A stretch of 64,000 nucleotides of DNA from Siphonodentalium dalli (Eukaryota; Mollusca; Scaphopoda; Gadilida; Siphonodentaliidae). A model generated the notes under the pieces. That model was not told the DNA's origin. It worked only from the letters and a program-made list of their open reading frames with translations, and did no database searches. The position numbers were made by a program, and so were the translations under genes. Shown piece after piece: positions 33,522 through 45,491 of the stretch. Position 1 is the first letter of the stretch; every line of letters starts with the position of its first letter. The stretch covers positions 216,670,151-216,734,150 of the forward strand of contig CP136065.1 of assembly GCA_032622095.1 (NCBI GenBank), given 5' to 3'.

Positions 33522-34119
33522 AATACTAAGTTTATTATATGACCTATTGAACTTAATTGTTACAACAAACCTCTGAAATTATATTACGAAAAAGGGGAAT
33601 CGTTGAATTCAAATTTAATGAACGAATCGCAACAATTTAATCAAAAACATCAATTTTAAGAAGAAGTGTCTCAATTGAAAATAGTTCACAGGAGCCTCGT
33701 TCTGATTCAGACACGCGTGGTATGGAATCGGATCACGATACTATCATGATCCGATTAATCGGAAAACCATCACCAAACAATGGTGGTATTTAGTGAAAAT
33801 AATGAGTCATATAATAAATAAAAGTATCTATCTAAGAATGATAATTTGTTGAGTTACAACACAATCGTCCTTATCGATTGAAACCGTTCAACGGAATGGT
33901 ACAGCTAGGAATGTTTATTGTGCCAAAATGACAAGAAGATGTGGCATCGGTTCGTGTTATGGTGTGTTTTATTGGGGAATGAAACGTATGACCCAATTGG
34001 CAGTTGGACAATCGCCGAACAGGATATAGTGTAACACACGAGCTACATGTATATGCATAAATACTTTCTGATTGCTTGAGGACTAAATCTATCTTGATAT
34101 ATCTATCTTTATATTTCAG

Positions 34120-34515
34120 TTGTTTTCTTCGGTGTTATAGCCATTGTGATAGCATATCTTGATATATCTATCTTTATATTTCCAGTTGTTTTCTTCGGTG
34201 TTGTTGCCATAGTGATAGCATATCTTGATATATCTATCTTTATATTTCCAGTTGTTTTCTTCGGTGTTGTAGCCATTGTGATAGCATATCTTGATATATC
34301 TATCTTTATATTTCCAGTTGTTTTCTTCGGTGTTGTTGCCATAGTGATAGCATATCTTGATATATCTATCTTTATATTTCCAGTTGTTTTCTTCGGTGTT
34401 GTTGCCATAGTGATAGCATATCTTGATATATCTATCTTTATATTTCCAGTTGTTTTCTTCGGTGCTGTAGCCATTGTGATAGCATATCTTGATATATCTA
34501 TCTTTATATTTCCAG
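34120..34515 (+). repeat. Six 66-bp in-frame units carrying exon 8 acceptors
   Basis: Exon-like starts TTGTTTTCTTCGG occur at 34120, 34186, 34252, 34318, 34384, 34450 and 34516, exactly 66 bp apart. Each is preceded by the same tract TATCTTTATATTTC(C)AG. Each unit holds a polypyrimidine tract, an AG and the first 42 bases of exon 8. With 66 = 22 codons and no stop in any unit, the gene's frame runs through the whole array, encoding repeats of VVFFGVVAIVIAYL joined by DISIFIFP. The opposite strand is also open. Confidence 0.9.
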
Positions 34516-34586
34516 TTGTTTTCTTCGGTGTTGTAGCCATTGTGATAGCATATCTTGCCAAATCTCTGAAAGGATCTGCTGCATCC
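34516..34586 (+). CDS. SLC5 exon 8 of window (TM10)
   Basis: 71 nt: two bases completing Val, then residues 233-255 (VFFGVVAIVIAYLAKSLKG then SAAS), donor GTAAGT at 34587. This is the conserved minimal form. The family has one helix here followed by a short (A/S)xxMGxxxQA loop. The true 5' end is ambiguous because seven equivalent acceptors exist; I chose the last because only it gives the family's usual length. An exon starting at 34120 would add 132 residues. Confidence 0.78.
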
Positions 34587-35029
34587 GTAAGTATATATTT
34601 CACCAAGTCACGTGGCGCAACAATCAGCACTGAGAATTGAACCATTTCAGGTTGAGGAAAGCTCAGCGGGTCTGGGCGTTCACAAATTAAAGATGGTCTA
34701 TCTCTTCCGGGACACGATTATAACAACAGCAACAACAACATAATTTGTATAATCCCGATTACAAGGCTACATATCGCTATTTTGTGAATAAACAATACAG
34801 ATGAAATTTAAAGATGCGTAATCCGAATTAACGCTCTCAAATTACTATTTCCTTGGCGTCGGGGGTAACAAATATTTTATTCGAGTCGAAGCTCAGAGTG
34901 ATCAGATATCGATTTTTGAAATCTATTATATTTCACCACTGATAATATTCAGTGGTCCAGTAAAACCAAATTGCGGATGGAGATGGATAACTCTAAAATC
35001 AAGTGGCTTTTTTGTGTCAGATATTTGAC

Positions 35030-38000
35030 CAGCGATGTATATATGGGGCGATTAGAAGCCGCAGTGCTTGGCCAAGCGCCGGTATATGAAATATCGCGGA
35101 TCGCGTGACTTCGCGAGATCTCATTTCACTCTTGTTTTCGTCGTATGCGGGATTGTCTTGTGTTTTGCTTTTAAAAGGATATCTACATCTAAAAAACGTG
35201 AGTATTGTACTTACTTATACGTTCTAAAATAAAACTTTGTCTAATAATCAAACTAAGCGACCGCTAATCTCAAAACGTTCGTCGTAAGATGCTCGTAGAC
35301 GAATTAAAAGCATTAGATTCTCCCGTAACGAACACTGAACAACACAGAAAACACAAGAAAAATACCGGGGGAAAAATTCGTGAGTTCATTGATCCGATAT
35401 AAATTGAAAGGATATCTTAAAGATCACATCCAATACCAATTTATTATACACGCTTTTGCTGTATTTCAACCATGTCCATTAAAGGTGAATTTCGTGGAAA
35501 TGTATTTCAATTTCCGAAATTCGAGCTATTGGGGGTGGACGTCTGATACCATTTATGTGTAACAGACTTACGACTTTTGCAGCCACATGAACATGGCCGC
35601 AATTAAAATAGAAAGCTTGCAATATTTATATTGCTGATACATTAGGCGATGACTTTCAGTTGCATTGAAGTTGTTTTTTTTATTTTTCGGTTCATAACTT
35701 TACAAGAAATGAGCATCAATTGTTAAAAATGGACATTTCCCAATCTAGCACACTCGCGTTCGAATTTCAACAACTCTTCCAAAATAATCAGATGTGGCAT
35801 GAAACCATTGCATTAGATTGTTTTCTTATATATCCCTGAGTGACTTTCAGCATACTTTGCAAAGTTTTATTGCAGGAATTGTTTGTTATATCACAATGTA
35901 AGTGTGCTGTTTTAAGACTGACAGCCTCTCTCGTTTTTATGGGGGAGGGCTACCACTTTCTCAAGTTTTCTAAAATGGCTCTGACAAAAATGGAATGGGT
36001 GGTGATTTTAAAATCATAATATAGCTATTTGTGTCCTTAAATTAATTTCATCATATTTTACTAATTTTTTTACACTTTTTTCATGTAGAATTAACATTGG
36101 TTGGATTTTCTTGGAAATGTTAATTTGCAAGTATGGGGGTGGGACTTTAGCATGTAATCATATATAACCAAAATTTGAATAAAATGATCACTTAATTTTG
36201 ATTTGGCATATGTCTTGGGATGACTATTAGCAAATTTTACAAGGATTAATAACCATGTTTTACCAATATCTTATCTCAAAGTTGAGCAAATTTCATTAAT
36301 ATCTGACAAGTACAACCGGTATATCGGCGTGCTTGGATACGGTCCATGGGAATTGTACTGTCTGTATTTCATGATGTTCAATTGTCAAATATAACTTGAG
36401 AAAGTTTCCTATTGCATCAAAATGCTTTACATTCTACATGTATGTCCATGTATATTTGAACATGTATATGGTGTATCATATTAAATGTTATATCAGTCTC
36501 GGGCTCTCACCCCCCCCCCCCATGTCCCCATGCCCCCAAATAGAATCAACCTAGGAAACAAACTGATTATTAGTAATATATACTAGTAGTCATGCCTTAC
36601 TTTGTCATTTCAGTATGCCTGCGACAAAACGGAAGTGTATCCGCCAAAAAAGAAAGGACCAGTCGCAGAAGCAGAAAACTGAAGAACAACCTTCTGCCAT
36701 ATCAGACACTACATGCATAACTGTTGATCAATATCAATCAAAATATAACTATCTGTACATTCAGAGAGCATGTCGTCCCATGGGATACAATCTTCGTTTG
36801 CTATTTTCAGACTAGTGAAAGTATGTGGGGATATCTCCATTTTATAGGCGTTTTAATACTCAAAAGAATATTCACAATACCCAACCTGATTAATATAAGC
36901 TTTATTTATAATTTGTGAATATGCATTCGTTTTTCTTTCTATGAGGTGGCGCTTTATTGTTTAATATTTTGCACTTACATAAATACTTATAAAGTTGTTT
37001 GTATCACTTTGTTTAAAAAGAAGATACTTAATAATAGCTATACTAGAAACTGTGAATGTAGTTGATTGAACAATCGCAATATGAGCACTGAAGTCACACG
37101 CAAGATAAAACAATATTGTCATTGGCTTCGGATTAAAATAAAACAGGTAAAATTAGCGATGGTTAGAGCCCGAAGCCGCCATCGCACGCCGCCGCCGCCA
37201 GCCATATTGGCCACAAGCCGCCGCCAGCCATATTATTTCTAACGCCAGCCACATTTAAAAATCTCCGCCGCCGGAATTGTAAAATGGCTGAGCCGTGTGC
37301 ATGGGCTTATATGTCATGCACAACTGTGCTGTGAATCGCAAGAACTAAACCGCATTGGACACGGCATGGTTGTTATATTATTAGAACATCCACCTGGTCC
37401 CTTAATGTGGAATAGACTATCCCAATGCATGCTTTCATATAACTGAATGGGCGCATCCATTCGGTATTGAAAGGGTTAAAATATAAATTGTTTATATCGA
37501 CAACACCCAGTCTCAGACATCACTGGCATTTGTCAATATATACACATAAGAATAGAAAATAGTTTGAAATATTATATATCATTACTATCGGGTTCATCAT
37601 TCAATGATGCATGCATATATCGCAAGATGGCAGTGATGATAGTAGCATGAAGACGACAGAAGTCCCAATGTAACTACTTATACCGATTAGATGGGGAAAC
37701 TACATAGTATATCCATGCCAGTCCTTCGTGAATTTTCGCCATAATGGAAAAGCCCAACATCAAAAGATCACGTGTGGTCTGGAATTCTACGGGTTCACCA
37801 CAAATGCTAAAAAAAACCGGCGTCTATAACCGGTAACAGGGGATTAGGAACATTTCGGAAACGAAAATACGCTGAATGATAACATCTCAGCCGGCTGAGC
37901 CGCCATATTTCGTCAGCCACGAACGTCGTGACTGAGCCGGCTTAGCTAGCGAACCAGCCACGAAAATCGGTTGAGCCAGCCATGAAAACTATTTGTCGTG

Positions 38001-38601
38001 GCTTCGGGGTCTAGCGATGGTTAGCCCTCTTCGCGATGTGTTAACATTGCATTAACTGAAGTGTGATCATATTCAATTCTCATTGCTTTGGGGCAGATTA
38101 AACTTCCTGCTTCATTCAAGCCTAGTTATATAAACACTATTAAGTTTTGCTAATTGAGCATTCACCAACTTGATATGTCATTAATAGTTGCGTAATTGCG
38201 CTCTTTTAGTTAAGAAATAATTCGGCGGAAATGACAACAATGCTCCTTCTATGACTGAGTGTGATGCTTCAATTTCAAAGCTTTATTTTAATGCCCAGTA
38301 GGTGTTTTCCCACTTTTATTAGGCCACTATAAACAATAAACTAAATGTATTCAATGTAAAATTAATTCAAGTATTTATTATAAGCGGGTAAACGAAAGAA
38401 GTTAGCGTCAGAAAGAAAACATTGTGTGCTAACGACACTGTTCCGACACTAAACGAAATCAAAAGACGCCATTTTGTTTACGCCGTGGTTATAGCAACAG
38501 GCGATCTCGCAGCCAGGCTCTCGTTAATTGGCAAACAAAAGAATCCGCGATATATTGCGTTACTCTACGAGAGTTGCCTATCCATCTCATTTACGTCCAT
38601 G
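35030..38601. mobile_element. 3.57-kb insertion of unknown class
   Basis: Bounded by ATTTGAC direct repeats (35023-35029 and 38602-38608), consistent with a 7-8-bp target duplication. The left end CAGCGATG is hAT-like but no clear inverted partner is seen at the right. It contains a 66-codon frame after a TTTCAG (36615), a C-run, and an inner hAT-like element. I recognise no transposase. Confidence 0.6.
37164..38013. mobile_element. 850-bp non-autonomous hAT-like element
   Basis: Inverted ends TAGAGCCCGAAGCC and GGCTTCGGGGTCTA, flanked by perfect GCGATGGT duplications (37156-37163 and 38014-38021). TAGAG ends and 8-bp duplications are hAT hallmarks. The terminal regions are rich in GCCGCCAGCCA-type motifs; no transposase is present. 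Confidence 0.88.
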
Positions 38602-39189
38602 ATTTGACAAACCGGCAAAATTTCATTGAGCAAAATGTTGATAAATAACAGGTTTTGGGCAATTTTATACTATAGTTGACTGTGGTTTGCATTATTTTTA
38701 GGCAATTACTCGATTCTGTTAACTGAAGCGGCAATTCAATAACTGTTGTTGTTGTTGTTGGGATCTGATGATATGGGGACCATCGAATCGGATTGAGTAC
38801 CTTTAAGATTTGGTATATTATTTGTCTCTAAAGGCATAATAAAGTGGTTTATTTCGATCGTAAGGATCGTCGTGAAATCTATAGCGGAAATGAAATAAGA
38901 TAGAGTTCTCCTTCTTGGTATGCTTTTGGCATGTCCCTAAAACTGTCACGCGGATGCATGTGATAACAAGAAAACCATAGTCAGAAATGGTAACGCCACC
39001 AAGATCGTATTATTAGCCATAAATATAAATAATAATACAATTATTCTATAAACTAGCTTTCAAATTTTATGCGGGAAATTTGCGTACTTCCATATTTCAA
39101 GTTTTCCCGTTTCTCGTGGCATACATTACTTTCATCAAACTGTCTTCTTTATTACACAAGCTGATAGGCCCGACTTCACCCGGGCTGTT

Positions 39190-39730
39190 TCCCATCTGCT
39201 TTCCGGTGAAAGGTGCGATTTGACCTTCAATTGACTATTTCGAAAGTCAAGGTCAGGTCAGGGTCATGATTTGTCCAGTCCAAAACACCCCCACCCGTAG
39301 AAAACTACCCATAGGTATCAAATTTCGTCGAAATCCGTCCGTTTTACCCAACTTGACCTTTAATTAACAATTTTGAAGGTCAAGGTAAGGTCAGAGTCAT
39401 GATTTGACCCGTCCAAAACACCCCCCCCCCCGACAAAAGTACCCATAGGTATCAAATTTCGTCGAAATCTATCCGTTTTATCCGAGTTGACCTTTGATTG
39501 GCCATATTGAAAATCAAGGTCAGGCCGAGGTCACGATTTGACCCGTTCAAAACTCTCCTCGGACCAAAGTATCCCTAGGTATCAAATTTCGCCGAAATTT
39601 GTCCGTTTTACCCAAATTGACCTTGCATTGACAGTTTTAATGGTCAAGGTCAGGTCGGGGTCACGATTTGACCCGTTCAAAACACTTACCGGACACAAAT
39701 ACCCATAAGTATCAAATTACGTTGAATTCT
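39190..39730 (-). repeat. About 120-bp tandem array, 4 copies (reverse of 19.3 kb array)
   Basis: ATCAAATTTCGTCGAAATCC, TTTTACCCAACTTGACC and GGTCACGATTTGACCCGTTC recur; reverse complement of the 19326-19920 unit. Confidence 0.88.
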
Positions 39731-40139
39731 ATGGAAAGCCGAGGAGGACATGTTGGTTGCTAATTGCTAGATATACGACGCGGTATTTTGAAGGTGTTTC
39801 AAACTAGGAGATAGAAGTATTCTGCCTTTCAAATGGTGATGAATTATAGTAGTTTATTCAAATTTTATGGCATAAATTGTTATTAAAACCGTATATACTA
39901 TAAAAAATTAATGACTCGAAAATTAAGTGGGCCTTTAAACAAAGTCACAATTGCATTTAGGCTCATCTCATACTCGTCCATTCAGCGATATTCTACTGCG
40001 CAGTTTGTTATAGCCTCCAGTATTTATTGAGCGTTATACCCCCAACTGTTATAATTCGCCTTTAGCAGGCGTACTCTTGCCTCAGATTATTGAGATATTA
40101 GGTCACACATAATCACATTAAATCGCATCGTAACATAGC

Positions 40140-40960
40140 AATTGTGTGGGCTCCTTGGCGTGAATATGTAATGAGAAATAGGTCATACGTAATGACATTA
40201 AACTCAAGAAAACCCTCGAAAACAAAACAAAATCACATTTAATGTTTTACGTTATTTCCTTCATAAAAAGAATCTTCGTGATAATGAACCCTCTCGTTAC
40301 TTTAGAATATAGAATTAACCTTAAAATAAAAAAAATCTTTGGAACACAGAACCTTCGGAATAACGAACCTTCGGATTGGTGAACCTTCGGAATAGCGAAC
40401 ATTCAGAGAAATTTCGGAATAGTGGACCTTCGGGATAGTGAACCTTCGGAATAGAGACATGCCCCCCAATATTCATATTATATGCCCAGAGTTCAAAGGT
40501 ATGGACCCATAAAATTCTAAACTTGGCCCTTAAAATATTGAACTCCAAATTGGAGCACACACAGAACACCACTTAAGTCAACTGAACCTATGTCATGTCC
40601 CAATGCGGGAGGGTCCATATATACCACAACATTCATAGTATATGCCAAGAATTCAAAGGTATGGGCCCACGTAATGACATAAAATCTCAAGAAAACCAGC
40701 GAAAACAAAACAAAATCACATTTAATGTTCTAAGTTAAGTTATTTCCTCCTGTATCTGTATCGGTGTGCGCGCATGATCAGTTCGGATGTGAGCGCACAC
40801 TCCATATAAAGAATCTTTGTGAAAATGAACCCTCTCAAATTAGTCTCAATACTTTAAAATATAGAATTAACCTAAAAATAACAAAAACCTTCGGAATAGA
40901 GAACCTTCGGAATAGCGGACCTTCGGGATAGCAAACCTTCACAATTACACCGGTGACGTA
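40140..40960. repeat. 540-bp direct duplication ending in CCTTCGGAATA minisatellites
   Basis: AAAACAAAATCACATTTAATG and AATATAGAATTAACCT occur at 40220-40320 and 40705-40875, each followed by CCTTCGGAATAGNGAA repeats (40345-40460, 40885-40945). Confidence 0.75.
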
Positions 40961-41224
40961 AACACATGTGCCAATCTTAGTTGTACTCTCGTAATTATCG
41001 GTACGATGAAACGGTGACGGAATCTGACGAGGTTTGCCGAATGTACAATCACCCAGTGAATTATCGATCGACCATGCGATATCAAAAAACCAAAAGCTAG
41101 AAACACCACACTACGGTGGCGTAATAAATTATAAATAAAATTGATATTAATTTACAGAAACTGTTCCTCGATTCATAAACAAATTATTACACTATCCTAT
41201 CCTTATGACATTCAATAAACCCAT

Positions 41225-41600
41225 TGTATAAATTGTGATATGAAACGTTCGTTGCATAACAGGAAATAGTGCCAGGTGATCTTTGACTTCCGGTTTGTCG
41301 TCTGTTTATATTCCGTACGCTACGTTTCAAAATACTATGGTTTATTCTTACAACAAACTCTAATGAATGAAGGGTTCGAAAAGTTCTTTCATTAAATGTA
41401 AGCCATTAAATACATCAAAGAGTCTTTATTTATTCTAGGACTATTTCTTTACGCGGGCAAACAACGTATAGTTACGTGAAACGTCATCGCATGCCTTATA
41501 GAAGCCGATGTTAGTTTCACATCCCATTTGTTAATTTAAGTATGTTTTATCGAGGTTTTGGATCATGTAATAAATAAAATCTACAACTCGTTCACAGCGG
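41225..41600. repeat. Dispersed repeat shared with 51040-51440
   Basis: GAAATAGTGCCAGGTGATCT, CTTTACGCGGGCAAACAACG and GTTTTGGATCATGTAATAAA have counterparts at 51075, 51270 and 51380. Confidence 0.7.
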
Positions 41601-42334
41601 AATTTAGAAAACTCGGTCCAGACCTAATTTACTGAATTCGTTTTGTAAGTTCCGCTACAAACTGGGGACTCATTGTAGATCCTCTATATTTTATACCACG
41701 GAATATATATAAAACTTTCTGGGAAGAGATATATAGACCGTCTTTACTACCATTCGAGTGGTGATAATGCTATGCCATTATTTGCATACAGGCATATAAC
41801 AGTTAGTAATGCAAAGGGGGCCAATTTACCATAGTAACGTATACGTTTTGAGACTTTTGCAGTTTATGGAGCATGAACCAGTCTATTCAACAAGAGACAC
41901 TGCATATAAGCGCCAACAAATAGACAGCAGAACCAATAACAACACAATACGACAGTTTATACATCAGTGCTAATTCACTAATCAATTGTATTAACGATGA
42001 AAGTTTATTAATTACATTTACTTTACTTCCGCGAAATACAAACTAAGACAGTTTTTGTCGAATATCTCGCATTATAGACCGGTCATTGTCCCAATTGTAT
42101 ACGCCGTCCGATTCGTAGTAACATGCATGGTCCTTTTTGCGTTGTAAAGAGGTTAATATAATTGGTCATATCAAATCCAAATATAAACATCTTCGTTTTC
42201 AGCCACAACTGCGACCATGCCAAACATCTTTAATTTTAATGACTCTTTTTATCTCTTGACAACAAACAATGCAGTCGTTGTATAGTATCTGTTCTTGTCT
42301 GTTCGATACATATATTGCATTTTCCTCGAATCGT

Positions 42335-43060
42335 TCAGGTTTGCTATGCGAATTACAATGGCTGCGGACACATGTACCACAGTAGCTATGGCACAGAAGG
42401 TGTGACAATTTATTATGGTGGAGTTTGGTGACAATTATGTCGCCATAATTAATATGCCATAGCTAGCCATGTCGCCCGCTGCATACTCGCACAATGAGTC
42501 TTCCAAAGTTCGTTATAATCAGGCTGTTTCTTGTTTTGGACCTTGTATATATAGTCCGCTCTGTTTATTCCAGATATTTCTCTCATCTGTATTTCTGTAG
42601 ATCCGACACACATCGGCCCACATGATAATGTTAGCGGAATTATGCCTAAACTAAACGTCGCAAAATAAAAAAACGCAATAGGGGATCTGTATTAATACGC
42701 ATTGAATTAATATTAGTGGATAAACATGCATTGAGAACATATCAATAAAACCCACTACGTGCATGATATGTGAGTGAATGAGGGATTGCCACGGTCAAGC
42801 ACAATTCTGGACGATTGATCGTGCAGAGAATACAATGTAGCAAAACGTAATGAGTAGAGATCAGCCTTGGTGAAACGCAATGGGTTAATTGGTCCAGTCG
42901 ACTCATTGTGCGGAAACTCAGACGGGCATCATGGCTAGCAATGACACAGAATAATGACGACCAATTGTCACCAAACTCCACCATAATAAATTGTCACACC
43001 TACTATGCCGTCGCTACTGTGGTACGTGTGTCCGCAGCCAATGTGAATAGACATATGGTT
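42335..43060. repeat. Foldback with about 110-bp arms upstream of exon 9
   Basis: ATTACAATGGCTGCGGACAC, GTAGCTATGGCA and GTGACAATTTATTATGGTGG at the left are inverted at 42960-43050. The right arm ends about 110 bp before exon 9. The preceding 41601-42334 stretch shows nothing recognisable. Confidence 0.8.
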
Positions 43061-43160
43061 GTTTGCTGTACACAACATCATTTTGTTCTACCAACATGCT
43101 ATTTAATTGAGAACAGTCTATACCGGACCATCCAATCAGAATTGACATCCATCTTTTCAG

Positions 43161-43247
43161 ATCGCACTCAGTGCCATGGGTGGCGTCGGGGGACCAATCA
43201 GTGGACTGTTCATTCTCGGTGCTACTTTTCCACAAGCCAATTGGAAG
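43161..43247 (+). CDS. SLC5 exon 9 of window (TM11)
   Basis: 87 nt, 29 codons, phase 0/0, residues 256-284. It contains LSAMGGVGGPISGLFILGAT and ends FPQANWK, matching the GxxGGPxxGLFxLGxxxPxANxKG helix of SLC5A8. The acceptor TTTTCAG ends at 43160 and the donor GTGGGT starts at 43248. A large foldback ends about 110 bp upstream. Confidence 0.9.
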
Positions 43248-43261
43248 GTGGGTATATTCAT

Positions 43262-43670
43262 ATATCTGATAAGAAGGTATCACCCCCCCCCCCCCCTCCC
43301 CCTGAATCCTGAATACCGGTTAATTTTGGGGGGTGAATCCTGAATACCAGTTAATTTTGGGGGGTGAATCCTGAATACATGTTAAGAAATAATATGCGAT
43401 AAATGACATACAAATTGACGCCGGTCACGTTATGGGTGTTATGAGGCCGTTGTGATACGATTAATGATACTTTATGATGGCATAGTGGTCGAATATGCCC
43501 AAGAAGCTATTCTACCCACTCATTCATACAGATAACTAGCACAAAAATATTATTTTGCGCCATCAAAACCTGCGTCCAAGATGTTTTGCTTGAACCTGAA
43601 TACCAGTTAATTCGGGGTATGAATCCCGCGTACGGCTTCAAAACACCCTGAATCCCGCGTACCAAAGAGG
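43262..43670. repeat. C-run and GGGGGGTGAATCCTGAATACC repeats
   Basis: A C-run at 43279-43300, then the 32-bp phrase TGAATCCTGAATACCRGTTAA three times (43300-43382), with relatives at 43595-43665. Confidence 0.75.
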
Positions 43671-43989
43671 GGGGGGGTGATACCCTCTGGTAACCTGGGG
43701 TGCTGTTCATAACGTGAGAAATAGACATAAAAGATAGCTGGCCATGTAGGCCTATCGAGCCCTATCCGTGATTATCGGGCACATTCTGAATCTAAACAGT
43801 TATGATGTAACAAAAATATAGTCAGTTAGATTGTTCATACACGCGTATGCATCTCTGAATTATTTATCTGCAAACTTTAATCTGAAGCGATGCTGCATCT
43901 CCAAGATGACATCTGGCCTTTGATCGTAGTTAGATTCTTGAATAGAATAGTTTTACTATATACATGATTTGGACTGTGTCCGCAATGGT

Positions 43990-45240
43990 GTCAGACCGGT
44001 TTTCCGAAGACCTATTACTACGAAGGCCCACAACTCCGAAGACTCGATTCTCAGACGGCCCACAACTCCGAAGACCCGATTCTCCGACGGCCCATAACTC
44101 CGAAGACCCGATTCTCCGACGGCCCATAACTCCGAAGATCCGATTCTCCGAAGACCTATAACTCCGAAGACCTATAACTCCGAAGGGCCGATTCTCCGAA
44201 GACCTATAACTCCGAAGGCCCGATTCTCCGACGGCCCATAACTCCGAAGGTCCGATTCTCCGAAGGTCCGATTCTCCGAAGATTTTGTTTTATCGGGGTA
44301 TTATCGTTTACTAAATAGTGTACAGTCCAGTGGCGAAGCCAATGGGTCCCAAAATTCCCACTGCCCCCATTAAACCTTTACTTGCTATTTCAGACAATAT
44401 GGGCCCCTACCAAAACATGTCCAATGTCATGTAAACGCCCGGAAATCGTTCATGGGGCATCAAAATATTCAAACTTTTCCTACTGCCCCCACCTAAATGG
44501 GAATCCTGGCCCGCCACTGACTATACACCAGATACTATAACGTTACGTTGGCCCATGAGATGCCAGAGTAAAATGTACAGGGGTGAACGGGGAAGAACTT
44601 GTCGCCCCTGCGGGCCCTGTGCATGTTAGGCTACTCTGACATTCTTGCAGCGTTTCGTTATAATATACCCGGTGCACACCAGTGGCGGAGCCAGGGTTCC
44701 CATTTAGGGGTGCACATTAATTAGCATATGTGGGGGATATGTGGGGGATATATCATGTCACGAAGGCCTGATTTGGGGAGCGCATACATGGGAGGGGTCG
44801 CCCCCAATCGTTGGTCCGGGGGCTCCCCTGGGCAGGAACACTGTGAATATTTGAATGCCTAGGAGGGATTTCCTGACGTTTACATGACATTTGACATGTT
44901 TTTGAGGGGCGGTCTTCCACAGGGGCCCATTGACCCCGCCACTGGACTGTACACTATTTAATAAGCGATAAAACATGATCTTCGGAGAATCGGACCTTCG
45001 GAGAATCGGAACTTCGGAGAATCGGCCCTTCGGAGTTATAGACCTTCGGAGTTATGGGCGTTCGGAGTTATAGGCCTTCGGAGTTATGTGCTTTCGGTGT
45101 TATGGGTCTTCGGAGTTATGGGATTTCGGAGAATCGGGACTTCGGAGTTATGGGCTTTCGGAGAATCGGGGCGTCGGAGAATCTGACCTTCGGAGAATCG
45201 GACCTTCGGAGTTATGGGTCTTCGGAAAAACGCTACGTAA
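43990..45240. repeat. 1.25-kb inverted repeat with minisatellite arms
   Basis: The left arm 44000-44290 is made of CGAAGACCCGATTCTCCGA / CCCATAACTC units. The right arm 44975-45235 is the same in reverse (TTCGGAGAATCGG, TTCGGAGTTATGG). Inner inverted segments ATAGTGTACAGTCCAGTGGC and GCCACTGGACTGTACACTAT extend the pairing. Confidence 0.85.
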
Positions 45241-45491
45241 CCGTCCGCAATGCAGTCGTTTGCATCAGTTCAACCAGCATACATTCATAACATATACACA
45301 CTTCGCAATGTGTGTCTCACAGTAAAGTTTTCCGTTGTCATTTGATCTCTGTACGTTGGTCCGACAGTGCTAGCCCGACATTTATACATGTATATAATCG
45401 TTTTTGTTTCGTAACGCTTTTTCGAGAGCATAGAATACAGGTATACGTGTCAGTTCCCAGCCAACTGTGTTATAAAATCTTTTTTTTACAG

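Larger units (their letters stand above)
34808..38815 (+). mobile_element. Family E MITE split by a 3.57-kb insertion
   Basis: The left half 34808-35029 runs from AAAGATGCGTAATCCGAAT to GTCAGATATTTGAC. The right half 38602-38815 continues ATTTGACAAACCGGCAAAAT to GATTGAGTACCTTT. Other E copies have the two halves joined at exactly this point. Confidence 0.78.

Noticed and set aside
34109-34645. 178-codon repetitive ORF on the minus strand
   Set aside because: Complement of the 66-bp splice-acceptor array; open only because the unit is divisible by three.
36615-36815. Small basic ORF considered as a host exon
   Set aside because: No clear donor and no family match; kept only as an observation inside the unknown 3.57-kb insertion.
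43979-45240. Possible protein with GVMGLRSYG repeats
   Set aside because: Minisatellite translation on both arms of an inverted repeat; frames break between units.
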